From Trebouxia sp. TZW2008 (lineage: Eukaryota > Chlorophyta > Trebouxiophyceae > Trebouxiales > Trebouxiaceae): DNA of 64,000 nt. The stretch lies in NCBI GenBank assembly GCA_002118135.1, contig BDIU01000139.1, positions 124,001 through 188,000 of the forward strand, written 5' to 3'. The notes beneath the pieces were generated by a model. The model saw only the letters and a program-made list of their open reading frames with translations. It had not been told where the DNA came from and ran no database searches. The position numbers and the translations under genes are program-made. Below are positions 53,925 through 64,000 of this stretch, piece by piece (the stretch's first letter is position 1; each line of letters starts with the position of its first letter).

Positions 53925-56900
53925 ATGCCTGCTGCTGTGCTGGGTAAGACTGTCAAGGCTGTTCAAGAAGACGTTTCAAACATCAGCTCCGGTGTGAAAC
54001 AACCAACGGACAAGGCTTGCTGCAGGAAATGATGTTGATCGCGTGTGGGCCTGGTCAGAACTGTCTATTCTGCATCAGCTCAAAAGCCCTATTGCTGTTA
54101 TTGTATATGGCCTTTTTGACACTTCCCACAGGCAAGTGTCATTGTGTCACCTCTCCCCCAGTTCCTTGAACCCCTGCTGATATCAGACTTGTATGCCTGA
54201 TCCATCTGTCACTTGTTTGCAGTTCCAGCAGTCTTCAAGAGTCTGCAAGGGTCATTTTCCAGAACACAGAGTGTTTACGACGTATCGGGGTTCCAAGGTC
54301 ACCTGCTGATCATGGCAGCGCTATTTGCTGCCTGTCTGATGAAGAGCAGCAGTTCAGGCGGAACTGGATCTTACAGGTCGCTCAGGTAAAGTATTGGCCA
54401 ACCAAACACATGCCTTTATTGTTTGAAACATGCTGCACTTGAGCATATGCTGAGCATGGAATATGCAATAGGGTTTCAGCCATCATGCACAAAGCATGAG
54501 AGGTCTTGCATGAATCATACAATGATTTCTTGATGTGACAGCTGTGTTTGTTACCAAGACATTTGTCACTACATCGAGTTGTCACTCCTCAGAAGTACCA
54601 ATACAGTCAGAATGCAGTGTTGGGGATCCACTTGCACATCAAGAGTGTCACTCAATTGAGTGTCACTACAGCAAGAAGTATACGAAGTGTCAAGAAGTAC
54701 GCTCACAACAGGTACAGCATGTGTGGCTTGGTGCAGGGCAAGAGTTTACAACAAGCAGACATGGCGATATATAAGCTTTTTGGCCCAATCTTCAACGGCA
54801 TTACTCCGGATGCCCTGGCATGCGAAGCCAGCATTGACAGTCAGGTAAGTCAAGACAAATCCATTGATGCATGGTGGAAAGCCCTTTTGTCTACAAGAAT
54901 ACCTTGTGCTTTGCAGTGCATAGTCATTGCGCATCTGCAAAGCGTGCTCCATTTTGTTAAGGTCACACCTCAACATGTTGCTCATCTGCAACATTCGCAT
55001 GCAATTGTGCATACGGTGGCACAGTGCACTGCCATTGCGCGGATCATCCACTGTACTGTGCATGTGTCAGCAACTAAGTGGCTGTGTATGCGCCCATGGA
55101 TTTCTGCTGCCTGTTCGGCAAAAGCTCAGCTTCACAGTACAGCTCAAGGGCTGTCCGCCACGATGTGACACTCCAGGCTATCAGGGGTCAGACAGAGCCA
55201 AGCAAAGTGGAGTCAGCAAAAGGGCACATGCTGGACAGTGACAGCCAGCAGCCCAGACAAATCATCTGCTGTCATTGAGTGCTGCATGTCATTGACCGTA
55301 AGCTTGCCGTCTGATTGGTTGTGCAATGCTGCAGCCCATCAGGGTTCAGACAGGGCCAAACAAAGTGGAGTCAGCAGTACTGCACGTGGTCGACATGGAA
55401 GCCAGCAATGCAGACAAGCGTTTCACAGCCATGGTGCGCTGCAACCCGCTGCACACCTTCCTGTTCAACAGCAGTGGCAAGCTGCTGGTCCTCAACGATG
55501 CAGCCAAACAGGCGTGCCTGCACAGCACAGCTGGGCTGAAGCTGCCTGAGGGCCAGGACATCACGCTGCAGGCTTTGTTTGAGGTCGGCACATATGCTGG
55601 TGAGTCCATTTGATTGCAAACATGACCTGTACACGTTGTCACTGGAAGTTGACAAAGTGGCCAAGCAAGTGCGCCTGCGCAGCACCGCTGGGCTTAAGCT
55701 GCCTGAGGGCTAAGACGACACGCTCCAGGCTCTGCTTGAGCTCGAATGCTGGTGATTTTGTGAGTCTTGTGACATTTAATTGCAGTTATCATCTGTATAT
55801 GTTGTGGCTGGTGCTGAGTGACGCAGCTAAGCAAGCATGTTTACACAGCATGGCTGCATTGAAGCTGCCTGAGGGGCAGGACATCACGCTTCAGGCGCTC
55901 CTTGAGCTTGGCATTCATGTGAATGTTTCAGGGGGACAAGAAGAGGCACAGGCTGCTTTTGAGGATGCAATGCACGCCATCTTCCATTTGCGGCTGGATA
56001 GGTACAGCCACATGCAGGCCCACGTCAACCCTGAGAAGGGCGGCAAGCTCAGATGGGAGTGCATGGAGATGTGGCCATTACAGGTATGCATCGTGATGCT
56101 GCAGCCAAGCTGCCATGCATCAGGACATGAGCCCTTTCAACTTGATTTGTAGTCTCCACTGCTTCCCTGCTCTGCCTGGAGATTGTTGCATAGCACTCAA
56201 AACGGGGCTGACAAGCTCACCTGACAGTCTGTTCAGCAGCATGCATGGGTGGCTTCACTTTGTGCCTGGAGTTTTGGCTTCTCTGCAATGGCAAGCAGTT
56301 ATTGACTGATGCTGAGACCACCATCATCAATCAGACAGAGATCTTGAGACTGCAGTTGTCAACCTCCAATCTTGGCTGGTCTGCTCGTCTTGGACAAGAG
56401 TGTTGATGAAAGCACTGGCCATGTTGTCGTCAAAGCAGATCATGCACAGTCTGGACTCTCTGTTCTGGACAAACTGTTTAGCAGGTTGCTGCGAGTCAAG
56501 ACTGCACAGCTGGTTTTCATGCTTGAGAACGGTGCTCAGGATGCGTGGGTGCTTGGCATTGCAGCAGGTCAACAAAGCGTTCCCAAGAGCAACTCTGCAG
56601 ACAGAGAACATGGAATTGCTGGGTGGTCAGCAAAGTGAATGCCTACATATGCTAGCTAGCAGCTGCAGGAGCAGCTGGCTTTCAAAGAATTACCATTGCG
56701 CTCATGCGCAGCAGCTGCAACTGCCGCCTCTAGTTCATGCATAATCATTTTGACCTTGTCTAGGTGTTGTGACTACAGCTGACTGCTGACGCAGGACCCA
56801 GTTGACTCATCCCCAGCTGTGCTGGTCAAGCGGTACAACGTGACTAAGCAGAAGGAGCTCGAGCTGCAGTTGTCCAACCAGCAGGAAGTCTTGCAAAGGT

Positions 56901-59900
56901 ATGCTTTAGCTTCAGCCTGGACAGCTTGTGCACCAATGCGTTCTACGAGACTTGTCAGATCGCAAACGTGTGCACGCAGATACGGCTCACACGCTTGCCT
57001 GATTGATGCCAGGAACAACTGTTATGGCCATCAAATCAAGCTGGAATTTGCGAACATGCAACAAGAGAAAGCAACGCTGCAGTAGCTGCTTCAAAGCAAA
57101 GACGTGAGTGCTTTCAGTCTGCTGTCTGCTCAGCAAGAAGCAAGGTGCTGGTTTGCAGACCCACTCAACAGCTAAAGTAGGTTTCTGCTGACATGCAACA
57201 AAAGAAGGCATTGGATATATCTGCATGTACAGTTGAAAGTTGCAGCAGGGTGCTTCCTCCAACAACATCTGTACTGGTGTGCAGGCATAATCAAGAGCTT
57301 GAGCAAATTTCTGCTGACATGCAATAGGAGAAGCCCAGGCTCAAGTCTGATCAGCAACATCCTGTCTGCCCAGTCGTGAGCATGCAACTGGTTTGCAGGC
57401 ATGCCCAAGAGCTGAAGCAAGATTCTGCTGACATGCAGCAGGAGAAGGCCAGGTCGAAATCTGCTCAGCACTAAGCACAGTTTGGGTGTGCAGGCACAAC
57501 CAAGAGCTAGAGCAGGGTGCTTCCGGTCTGGTGTCTGTTCAGCAAAAGGCATTCTGCCAATCTGCATGCTCTGTCAAGAGCTACAGTACGGGCACTTTCA
57601 TTCATGTGCATGGTAATCGTGTGCAGGCACAATCAAGAGCTCGAGCAGGATTCCGCTGACATGCAACAAGAGAAGGCTAGATTGAAGTCTGAAGCAGAGG
57701 CTTTGGCACAGCGGCTGGACGCAGTTATGCATGACAAGTTCAAGCACCAAACTTCTGGCTTTGATGCTGACACTCCCATTGACAAGACGCTCAACTTTCT
57801 GCATTCCTTCATTGCGGTGAGTGTGGGTGTCTGTGAAGGTTGAGTTTGTGGCAACATGCATTGCTGTTTCCTAGAAGCCTTTTTTGCAAGATCAGGGCCT
57901 TGATGCTGACACTCAGATAGACAAGACGCTCAACTCCCTACTTTCCTCTATTGCGTCGAGCAACCAGTTTTCAAAGTGTGACTTTTGGTCACAGTTTTCT
58001 CATGAATAGCTGTTCCACAAGCGTGTTTGTACAATTGCCGGGGACTGCTCACTTGCCTCATGAAAGCTTGCACAGCACTAGGGAGACACACAGCTTTTGC
58101 CACATGAATTCCCCCACTTCTGCTTTCCGCCTACCCCTTCCCCACTTGTCATTGGGTGCATGCCGCCTGATGCTTGTCATGAACGTCCTGTTGGGACCAG
58201 GATCAAGTGTTTGCTGCCAGCCTTACAGGCATCATGCAAGCCTGGCTGACACCCATTCATGCTAAAGACCAAACTGCGTGCGGGCAGGATTACAACGAGA
58301 AGGTCATGCTCAACTGGAATCAAACTGTTCTGTTGGCTTGCAGGGGAACAACCCACCCATGCAGTCAGCCATGGACCTGTACCATATCCTGAGCGAGTCT
58401 GACACCCACTTACGTAACCCAGTGGCACTCGAGACCCAGCTGCTAGCCGATCAGGACATGGACGATGAAGTGGGCAAGTCCATGCTGCAGCTGCTACAGG
58501 TGAGTCCTTGCACTGCATCCATGCTGTACAGTTGTATATTGCATGCGTTTAACATGTGTTGTGGCATCACAGCTGTCAATCAGGACATGGACGATGAAGT
58601 GGGCAAGTCAATGCTGCAGCTTCTACAGGTGAGCAGTACCACTGCCACACACCACAGCAATCAGACATTCAGATCCCAAAAACTTACAGACTGAGTGCTG
58701 CCAGCGTATAATATGTTTGCCATTGCCGTTGGCATGCATCATGTCTTCATGACAACACAGCTGATAAGCTTTCAGGGCCAAATGCACAAAGGTGCACAGA
58801 TGTATCAGCCGTGTCTGTTCTTCAAAACGTACAGCGTCACCCATGCGGTAGATTTGATGACTTGACACAGTTGCCATAGACGGCATTCCTCTTCTCCACA
58901 TGACTTGCACCCGACTCATCCTGCCATTGTGTCCTCAGTTATTCCAACGCTTCTTGCAGGGTAGTCACCAGAGAAGCTCTCGTGACTTAGTCAGAGGCAT
59001 GTCCAAGGAATCTGGCTCTGGTTTGATCACAGCTGGCTCTCTGCAAGAGTCGCTCTCAGCCTTTATTCCTGACAATGTCACTCCAGACATTGAGCGCTGG
59101 CTCAAGGTAATGAATGAGCCCCTCCTCTCCCCGTCCTGCCCCCCTCCTGCCCCGCCCCGCCCCCCGTTCCCCCTTCTACAATCCCTCTTATCCCCAAGTC
59201 TTTGAACAAGCTGGTACATCATTCGACCCATGTTTGATTGACTGCTCACAGAGCAGGTTTGCTTTTCTATGCAAGTGTACAATCTGTCTCTACAGCATCA
59301 AGAACACGTCATGCCTTATGGAAGCTGTATAGCGCTGAGTACTGTTTGGTAGCCAAGTATTGCAGGCTCAGATGCATGTAGTCACTTCAAGCTTCTGACA
59401 TCCCACAGAGGCGAATCTACTTTCCGAGCAGCGATATGCGTCTGAAGCACTTACTCGTGAACAAATGCGCCCATTAGTCTATACACGGCAAGTTGCCGTG
59501 ATGCAGGATGCAGAGAACAACTGGCAGTTTGACATCTTTGGGTTTGCTGAGGTGTGCCCAGAGTGCATGCTGTCCATGCTGGGCTTCAGAATGCAATGAA
59601 AATTTTGCATGTTTGCCCAAGTTTGAACAGTTTGGTGCAGGTCTTGTGATGTTGAGCATCTTGCCATGCTGCAGGATGCAGAGAACAACTGGCAGTTTGA
59701 CATCTTTGGGTTTGCTGAGGTGTGTCCTGGGCGGACGCTGTCCATGCTGGGCTTCCACCTGTACAAACAGGCCGGCTTCATGAGTCACTTCAAGCTGGAT
59801 GACGCCAAGCTGTGCAACTGGCTGCAAAGGGTTGAGAGCGGCTACGAGGCCAACAATCCCTACCACAACTGGTAAACCCCCAACAGACCCCTCTCCCCTT

Positions 59901-62900
59901 ACCCAAACCCCACCCCTCATTTACGTGCTGGCCAGGTCAGCTCTACACCCATTTCCGCACGCTGTAATAAGCCACATCATCTCTGCATGACCTGACTTAG
60001 CGGCTCAGACAAACTCATCTCCACATGACATCCTGCGCATGAAGCACACATCCCACAGCAGTTCAGGATGCATTTCTGCATGCTGCATATACGCTACGTC
60101 ACCCCAACTATACATTTCTGGGCACTCCACATAACATCCTGTGCATGCAGCACACATGCCAAGTCAGTTCAAGATACATTTCTGCATGCTGCATGTAAGC
60201 CACGTCACCTCAACATGACATCACTGGGCACTCCAAACACTATCATGTACCTACCAAGTCTGTTCTACAAATTATGAGAATGGTTTATTGCCATATGACT
60301 GCTACAAGACAGAACTGGGTGCCTCACACAAGCGCTTGTGCATGCAGCATACATGCCACTTTGGTTCTACAGATGATTGACATGATGCTGTACCATATCA
60401 CCTCCGCATGTCAACAATATGCAGCTCACATGAGTCCTTGTGCATGCAGCATCCATGCAACATCGGTGCTACAGATGACCCACATGATGCTGTGCCATGG
60501 CGGGGTGCTAAAGAGTGGGGCGCTTAGTAAGGCTCAGTACATGTCATCCTATTGGTCAGCCATCACACATGACTACGAGCATGGGGGCTTGAACAATGAC
60601 TTCCTGATCAAGACGGCGCACCCGCTGGCGATTGCGTACAATGATCAGTCTCCTCTGGAGAATCACCATTGTGCAGCTGCTGCGAAGCTGCTGTTTGAGC
60701 CTGACAAGCAGTACATTCAGGAATGCATCCTTTCCCTCCCTTAGCTAAGTGATGGCACCCTGGTTGTGGACAAGCGTGACACATCATCTGGCTTGTGTGT
60801 AGGCAAAGTAGATGGCTGTATCAGCTTGCATGAACATCGCATGCTCAGCTTGGACATTGTTGTGATAGCAGAGAGGTGCCGGTACTGCCATTTTGCTGGC
60901 ACTCAACACAGCTTCACATGTGTGACAGCATTTTTGGCATGCAGTGATGTGCATGAGATGTTTCTAGTTGAGCATTTGGTGCAATTGTGCTTGAACTTGA
61001 CTGATGGCCTGAGCACAACTGAGCAGCAATCAAAAGTAGATACATTCGCTAACTGCAATCTGATGAGTTGCAATCAAAATGGGAACTGTGTGTTGCCTGC
61101 AGTTTGCTATGCTGACAAGCGACACCATCATGCAAGTACGCAACTGCTGTATACAGCAAGTGCTGGGCACAGACATGAAGAAGCACTTTGACATCACCTC
61201 CAGGTTTCAGGTATGATCAGTAGCCTATTGCCTCAGCTGTGCAGCATCATCCAGTGCTCAGTATAGCAGTTGATACAGAAAGGAATGGAGAACAGTCTAT
61301 GCCATTAGACAACTCAACAGGGGTCTCTGTGGACAACACCAGCCTGCAGCTGACTGAGCAATATGTCTGGTTTGACATCTTGGTATGCTTGTCTCTGTAT
61401 GATGTCACCTTGTACTCATCCCCCGTCAAGCCCATGGGCCTGATTCCGTCTGAACTGAAAGTATTTCATTTTCAGCTTTCCTTTGTTTCTGTGCGTTTGC
61501 TTGAACATCGAGTGCTGGCAGGCTGCTTTCCAGAGGGCTCCAGCTGCCAGCCTTCTTTGCTAACAGACCCTGGACCAGCTCGATGAAGTATTTGCAAATG
61601 TCAAAACCAAACAGTCTGTTCCTGTGTGACTGTGCCACCATGTTTTGCTGCCTGTGCAGGCTGCTTTCAACAGGGTTCCAGCCACCAGCCTGTCCTCTTC
61701 TGCACCATCAGACCCTGGAGCGGTTGACGCAGAGGCAGATTTGGATTGGGCCAAGATCAAGCCTGAGGACAAGACCCTGGCGCACCAGGTGTGGATGGGT
61801 GGCACTTTGCAAGATTTAGGGTTCACAGTTTCGCTTCACCCTAGTGTGTAATACTTTTGCGTGCAGTTTATGGGGTAAAGGTGTAATGGCCAGTTTTAGA
61901 AATTGTGTTGAGGCTGGGTTAATCGCTCTGCGCACAGTCTCAGGGATTTTTGTGGGATGATGGCTTTACATCCGAGGGTTGTGATTGTGTGTAGTTCCTG
62001 ATGGCCTTTGTCCGCTCTTGTGAAAATTTAATGCATTGAGTGGGTGCAGACGCTGTTTCAGTGCGCACATTGCCAGTTTGGCAATCTTTGATAGCCTTTA
62101 GCAGCCGTTTTGAAAGGCAACTGTTATGATACATACAGATGCCGATGCATTGCCAAGCTCGCAACTTGACAGCTCTTGATGCCCTTTAGCAGCTGATGTC
62201 AAAGGCAGATGCATTTTTGTGTGCAGATGCTGATCAAGTGCGCAGACATTGGCCACCTGGCAGTGTCTCCCAAGACCCACAAGCGCTGGGCCCTGCAGCT
62301 GGAAGAAGAGTTTTTCAGACAGGTCAGCCGCGCTGAAGTCTTACATGCCCATCAGATGCATTGTCACGCTTGACATGTCACAGGCGTCACGTTGAGGCGC
62401 ATGCTAGTGAACCCTTTCAGTTTAGTGTTTATCAAGGTACTGCTCAGGGTGACTAGACTCTTATGCTGCCTTGGAACGACAAGGTCAGACTGCAGCCATG
62501 CTGCTGTCTGTGGAGAAAATGGATGCTTGCTGCCGTGATTGCAATCCAGTGCTTTTTTGGTTTGTGACAAGCACCAAAAAATGATCTCAGAACATGCAGT
62601 TGGTCTATTTTACTGCTTGCTGTGTGCACCATCTGCACACAAGCCTGACACGTGCACCTTGACTGACATGGACTGCAATTTGTTGATGCCTGGTATTATC
62701 AAAGACATGAGCTCAAGACAGACAGCAGGTGCATCTCACATTTCTCAGCTTGCAGCTTGAGGACATGTGGGACCTGTAGGAGCTGATGTGGAAAACTCAC
62801 ATCACTGTGTTTGTGCTGCCAAGCGACATGCATCTCCTGTGCAGGGGGATAGGGAGAAGGCAGCTGGGCTGACAGTGAGCCCTTTGATGGACCGCAGCAT

Positions 62901-63465
62901 GAAGGGAGGCATGACCAGATCACAGGTCAGCAGCCCATCTTGTGTCTTGTCCTTTGTCTGCTCAATGTGTATATCTTCCTGTCTGTCCACCAGTCAGTCT
63001 GCCTGTCTGTCTGCCTGCCTGCCTGCCTGCCTGCCTTTCAATGTGCTTGTTCTTAAATATGATTTTGTATGCATCTGTTGATCTGATGTGCATTGTCAGC
63101 ATGCCCATACACACGCCTGTTGGCCATCTGTCTGCGGGTTGGTCTGGTAGGACGCTACCTTGCTGCAGCTGCGGCATGCAATTGTACAACCTTTGCTGAA
63201 ACAAGACTGCAAGCTGCCTGAAGCTGCGTGATCAGATTAGACACAAACATGTTCACATGTGCACTCCTGCCGCCGCTTTGCATGACAGACCCAGTCAACC
63301 CATTGGTGCATGTCCATGCAGTTGGGTTTTTTCAACATTGTTGGCATCCCTTTGTTCAAGACCATGGTGGAGCTGTTTCCAGAGTCTCAGCCAATGCTTG
63401 ATGGCGTCTTGGCAAACTTCCACCATTGGGAAGTAGGCACATCTGATGAGGATCTGCCCAAGTAA
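53925..63465 (+). CDS. PAS-containing class I cyclic-nucleotide phosphodiesterase (PDE-B), tandem paralogue
   Basis: Seventeen exons match PDE-A in order and mostly in length: 53925-53943, 54026-54131, 54223-54385, 54737-54844, 55335-55599, 55932-56083, 56795-56898, 57627-57816, 58344-58499, 58960-59106, 59675-59871, 60450-60720, 61103-61210, 61660-61788, 62227-62322, 62845-62925, 63322-63465 (811 aa if all are joined). PAS regions show LSILHQLKSPIAVIV, ARVIFQNTECLRRIG and HTFLFNSSGKLLVLNDAAK. Catalytic residues are conserved: YHN (H534), H538, HDYEHGG (H576, D577), KCADIGH (about D712), FFRQGDREKAAGL. Two junctions are odd: intron 2 has a GC donor (CAG/GCAAGT), and exon 12 ends CAG/GAATGC where GT is expected, so reading on gives a stop after seven codons (TAG 60742-60744). 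Without splicing there the protein would lose half the catalytic domain. Confidence 0.88.
55171..55240 (+). repeat. Echo of PDE-B exon 5 start
   Basis: CTATCAGGGGTCAGACAGAG and AAAGTGGAGTCAGCA repeat the start of exon 5 at 55335, about 165 bp upstream. The frame diverges afterwards. Confidence 0.85.
55645..55915 (+). repeat. Two echoes of PDE-B exon 5 3' part
   Basis: About 55655-55750 and about 55805-55910 repeat the exon segment encoding AKQACLHSTAGLKLPEGQD. The first contains a stop (GAGGGCTAAG); the second stays open (CLHSMAALKLPEGQDITLQA) and leads into the acceptor of exon 6 at 55931. Confidence 0.9.
57034..57626 (+). repeat. Echo array of PDE-B exon 8 acceptor and 5' part
   Basis: Degenerate copies of the acceptor GTGCAG and the start of exon 8 (HNQELEQDSADMQQEKARLK) begin near 57284, 57400 and 57495, with further traces near 57030 and 57185. 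The true exon starts at 57627. Copies contain TAG or TAA stops (e.g. CATGCAATAGGAGAAG). Confidence 0.9.
57893..57960 (+). repeat. Echo of PDE-B exon 8 3' part
   Basis: CTTGATGCTGACACTCAGAT and AGACAAGACGCTCAACT repeat the exon end (true donor at 57816), about 140 bp further on. It is followed by GTCGAGCA rather than a good donor. Confidence 0.85.
58575..58635 (+). repeat. Echo of PDE-B exon 9 3' part with donor
   Basis: Nearly identical to the last about 50 bp of exon 9 plus its GTGAGT donor (true end 58499): ATCAGGACATGGACGATGAA, then the stretch to CTACAG/GTGAGC. This copy sits 129 bp downstream and keeps the frame for [15 protein letters not shown]. Confidence 0.92.
59503..59600 (+). repeat. 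Echo of PDE-B exon 11 start
   Basis: The acceptor (ATGCAG) and the first about 85 bp of exon 11 (encoding [18 protein letters not shown]) are repeated 170 bp upstream of the true start at 59675. The copy diverges after GGGCTTC and has no donor at the right place. Confidence 0.92.
60060..60449 (+). repeat. Echoes of PDE-B exon 12 start
   Basis: At least four degenerate copies of the CATGCAGCATnCATGC acceptor region and following segment lie near 60075, 60145, 60190 and 60345, before the true start at 60450. The 60345 copy still shows TACAGATGATTGACATGATG. Confidence 0.8.
61519..61590 (+). repeat. Echo of PDE-B exon 14 start
   Basis: GCAGGCTGCTTTCCAGAGGG and ACAGACCCTGGACCAG parallel exon 14 (GCAGGCTGCTTTCAACAGGG and TCAGACCCTGGAGC, start 61660). 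About 140 bp upstream. Confidence 0.88.
62090..62226 (+). repeat. Short duplications before PDE-B exon 15
   Basis: A unit with GCCTTTAGCAGC and AAAGGCA, followed by a TACAGATGC / GTGCAGATGC segment, occurs twice before the true acceptor at 62226. The upstream copy mimics the exon 15 start. Confidence 0.6.
62985..63040. repeat. CTGT/CTGC microsatellite in PDE-B intron 16
   Basis: CTGT and CTGC units over about 50 bp, the same motif class (opposite strand) as the GACA/GGCA tract in PDE-A intron 12, but in another intron. Confidence 0.9.
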
Positions 63466-64000
63466 GCTGCCAGTCTTTGAAGGCAGTTTTGTGCACCATG
63501 CCTGGTCAGCGCACAGGGCTGGCATGCTGCCCTTTTGTGACACGCCAGCTCAGCAATTGTCACACTGGCAACATTGCACTCTGCCGGTCTTCAGAAAGTG
63601 GAAAGAGGGCTGAGCAGATACATGACAGAGCCATTTTGCTTTTATGCTTGCACCAACACTGGAAAACATGCTACAAGCACGACACATAACGAGCTGTGTC
63701 GATTCTGGGTCACTGTCAGTGTAGCATGCAATATGACGTCCACCTTAGAGTTTCTGCTAGTCTTTGCACTCTGAATGAGAAAAAAGCTCATCTCTGGCAC
63801 CGTACCTGTCCTGCTTTTTATCCTTTAAGCACTGTCCCAACACCACTTTGTGTGTCATCTTTTCTATCAGCAGCATTGGTCCCTGGCCGTTCAACAAAGC
63901 TTACTCAGTAGTGTGACTCTGTATATTTGCTTTATGTCCAATTATGATAAACGCTCGGTCAGAAACGCTCTGTAATGACAGCCTTGTTTGATATGCCTGT
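63466..64000. other. 3' flank of PDE-B
   Basis: No supported exon. It would hold the PDE-B 3' UTR and the start of the next intergenic region. Confidence 0.45.

Noticed and set aside
56327..56640. Two opposite frames of about 90 codons in PDE-B intron 6, considered as a transposon remnant
   Set aside because: No reverse-transcriptase or transposase motif could be seen and no repeat partner in the window.

Overview
This is nuclear DNA of a green alga, most likely a trebouxiophyte-type chlorophyte. The genus is an inference. The genes are dense and intron-rich (GT-AG introns, many 70-1000 bp, CTG/CAG/TGCA-rich sequence) and lie on both strands. They include plant-lineage families: a LUX/PCL1-type GARP factor, the chloroplast LHCP-sorting protein LTD, and plant-type BCS1-like AAA and universal-stress proteins. 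Nothing looks prokaryotic. I rebuilt genes by joining exons by hand with GT-AG (rarely GC-AG) boundaries and checking that phases agree. No transcript evidence was available.

Layout. (1) 53-895 is the last exon of a BCS1-like AAA ATPase (+). (2) 1827-6678 is a ten-exon GARP transcription factor (+). (3) 7720-9546 is an intronless F-box/LRR-like protein (+). (4) 10211-11487 is a universal stress protein (-), divergent from (5) 11774-13617, a predicted organelle-targeted helical-repeat protein (+). (6) 14646-18779 is a ZSWIM2-like SWIM-RING-ZZ ubiquitin ligase (-), divergent from (7) 19273-19905, a short LRR-like protein (+). (8) ~20906-32330 is a large bZIP factor (+) with an uncertain 5' end. 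(9) 34179-36334 is LTD (-), divergent from (10) 36629-37665, a CRM/YhbY RNA-binding protein (+). (11) 39263-41660 is the scavenger decapping enzyme DcpS (-), divergent from (12) 42167-52694, a PAS-containing class I cyclic-nucleotide phosphodiesterase (PDE-A, +). It is followed by its tandem paralogue (13) 53925-63465 (PDE-B, +). PDE-A introns also carry an initiator tRNA-Met gene (sense) and a U6 snRNA-like sequence (antisense).

The most unusual signal is what I call exon echoes. Beside real exons lie one to four degenerate direct copies of a piece of that exon together with its adjoining splice site. They are found in bZIP, PDE-A, PDE-B, ZSWIM2-like and DcpS, on both strands. Some arrays are regular (about 139 bp period before PDE-A exon 9, about 120 bp before the bZIP basic exon, about 128 bp before a zipper exon). 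Most copies are broken by stops, but at least one is open, in frame and bounded by splice sites: a 28-codon, four-heptad copy of the leucine zipper. They look like by-products of a recurrent local duplication process, or like decoy/alternative exons.

Functionally, the neighbourhood covers transcription and clock-type regulation (GARP, bZIP), cyclic-nucleotide signalling (two PDEs), chloroplast biogenesis (LTD, CRM), mRNA turnover (DcpS) and protein turnover (F-box, ZSWIM2-like). No operon-like logic is expected. Four head-to-head pairs separated by 286-506 bp are likely to share promoters.
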